7,056 bases of DNA from Alloiococcus sp035301245. GTDB lineage: Bacteria > Bacillota > Bacilli > Lactobacillales > Carnobacteriaceae_A. The notes under the pieces were generated by a model, which worked only from the letters and a program-made list of their open reading frames with translations, was not told where the DNA came from and ran no database searches. Made by a program: the position numbers and the translations under genes. Positions 6,382-7,056 of the stretch are shown here, piece after piece (within the stretch, counting starts at the first letter, position 1; every line of letters begins with the position of its first letter). The DNA lies in NCBI GenBank assembly GCA_035301245.1, contig DATGUS010000099.1:1-7056 (forward strand), read 5' to 3'.

Positions 6382-7056
6382 ATGTATAAAGCTATTAAAA
6401 AAAATACCTGCAGGAATGTTATTGATTCCTATGTTACTAAGTGCTTTAGTAAATACATTTGCTCCAGGTTTATTTAATATTGGTGGGGTCAGTGAAGCTT
6501 TCTTTACTTCAGCTGGAACTAATTATATTATTGGAGCAATTTGTTTCTGTTCTGGAGCTGGTATAGATATCAAAGAGATTGTTCCAATTTTAAAAAAATA
6601 CGGAACATTAATGTTAGTGAAAACAATTTTATGTATAGGTGCTGGCGTATTATACATTCATTTTTTTGGCTTATCAGGTATTTGGGGTATTAGTGCAGTA
6701 GCATTAATCGCAGTAATTTGTAGTACCAATCCTTCCTTATTTATTGCTTTAATTAATGATTATGATAAAGGTTTAGATAAAGGAGCTTTTGGTTTTATAG
6801 GGTTATTCTGTGTTCCAGCTTATCCCATTTTTGTTTATAGTATCTCCAGAGCTGCAGATATTAGTTGGATGCCAATTCTTTCAACATTTTTACCAGTTTT
6901 AGCGGGGGTTATTATAGGAAACTTAGACAAAAACTTTGCTGACTTATTTGCTCCTGCTGTTGCCCCATTGATTCCATTTATGGGGTGGATTTTTGGGGCT
7001 TCAATTAATATTTTTGATGCCTTCCGTTCAGCGTTAACAGGAACAGTTTTAGTGAT
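6382..7056 (+). pseudogene. kdgT: KdgT-family 2-keto-3-deoxygluconate permease, frameshifted and cut by the window end
   Basis: A strong AGGAGG (6368-6373) lies eight bases before ATG 6382, but that frame stops after 31 codons. Removing one A from the A8 run at 6397-6404 gives MYKAIKKIPAGMLLIPMLLS and an open frame to the window end (224 residues of an expected 320 or so). The restored protein is strongly hydrophobic, with several membrane spans. It shows KdgT-like features: the KKIPAGM..IPM start, a KKYGTLMLVKT segment (71-81), and PVLAGVIIGNLD (171-182) followed by LFAPAVAPLIPF (188-199). KdgT proteins import 2-keto-3-deoxygluconate, a pectin/uronate breakdown product, by proton symport. 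The real substrate may differ, because the partner is an amidohydrolase rather than a KDG kinase or aldolase. No better start exists in the downstream frame: ATG 6416 lacks a spaced ribosome binding site. Whether the gene is dead or the extra A is an artefact is unknown. Confidence 0.78.

Overview
This AT-rich window, with strong AGGAGG-type ribosome binding sites and near-consensus sigma-A promoters, looks like the chromosome of a low-GC Bacillota (Staphylococcales/Lactobacillales/Bacillales type). No rRNA, tRNA or other marker allows a genus call. Codon use looks uniform. There is no transposase, phage gene, CRISPR array or tRNA.

Layout. (1) Positions 1-226, minus strand: 5' end of a nitronate monooxygenase-family flavoprotein, with a clear promoter (267-295) overlapped by a near-perfect catabolite-responsive element (cre). 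(2) 227-616: a 390-bp AT-rich divergent intergenic region with an inverted repeat (440-470) and a plausible promoter (476-505). (3) 626-2655: a thiolase (MmgA-like) and a crotonase (enoyl-CoA / 3-hydroxybutyryl-CoA hydratase type), probably co-transcribed. The 3-hydroxyacyl-CoA dehydrogenase that would link them is not in the window. (4) 2749-4934: kbl-tdh, the two-step threonine-to-glycine plus acetyl-CoA pathway, with its own consensus promoter, an overlapping cre-like palindrome and a strong intrinsic terminator (4955-4991). (5) 5181-7056: an M20D amidohydrolase followed 14 bases later by a KdgT-family permease that runs off the window end. Both reading frames are broken at A-homopolymers: one base too few in the hydrolase (A5 at 5391-5395) and one too many in the permease (A8 at 6397-6404).

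How the genes fit together. Threonine dehydrogenase oxidises threonine to 2-amino-3-oxobutyrate, and Kbl cleaves that with CoA to glycine and acetyl-CoA. Thiolase and crotonase also act on acetyl-CoA/acyl-CoA pools, so regions 3 and 4 share acetyl-CoA as a node. Two cre-like sites suggest carbon catabolite control of the flavoprotein gene and of kbl-tdh. The hydrolase/permease pair looks like an uptake-plus-hydrolysis operon whose substrate cannot be read from the sequence.

I see no clear undescribed system. The points most worth checking are the paired homopolymer frameshifts in the last operon (sequencing error, gene decay or phase variation) and the two cre-like operators.
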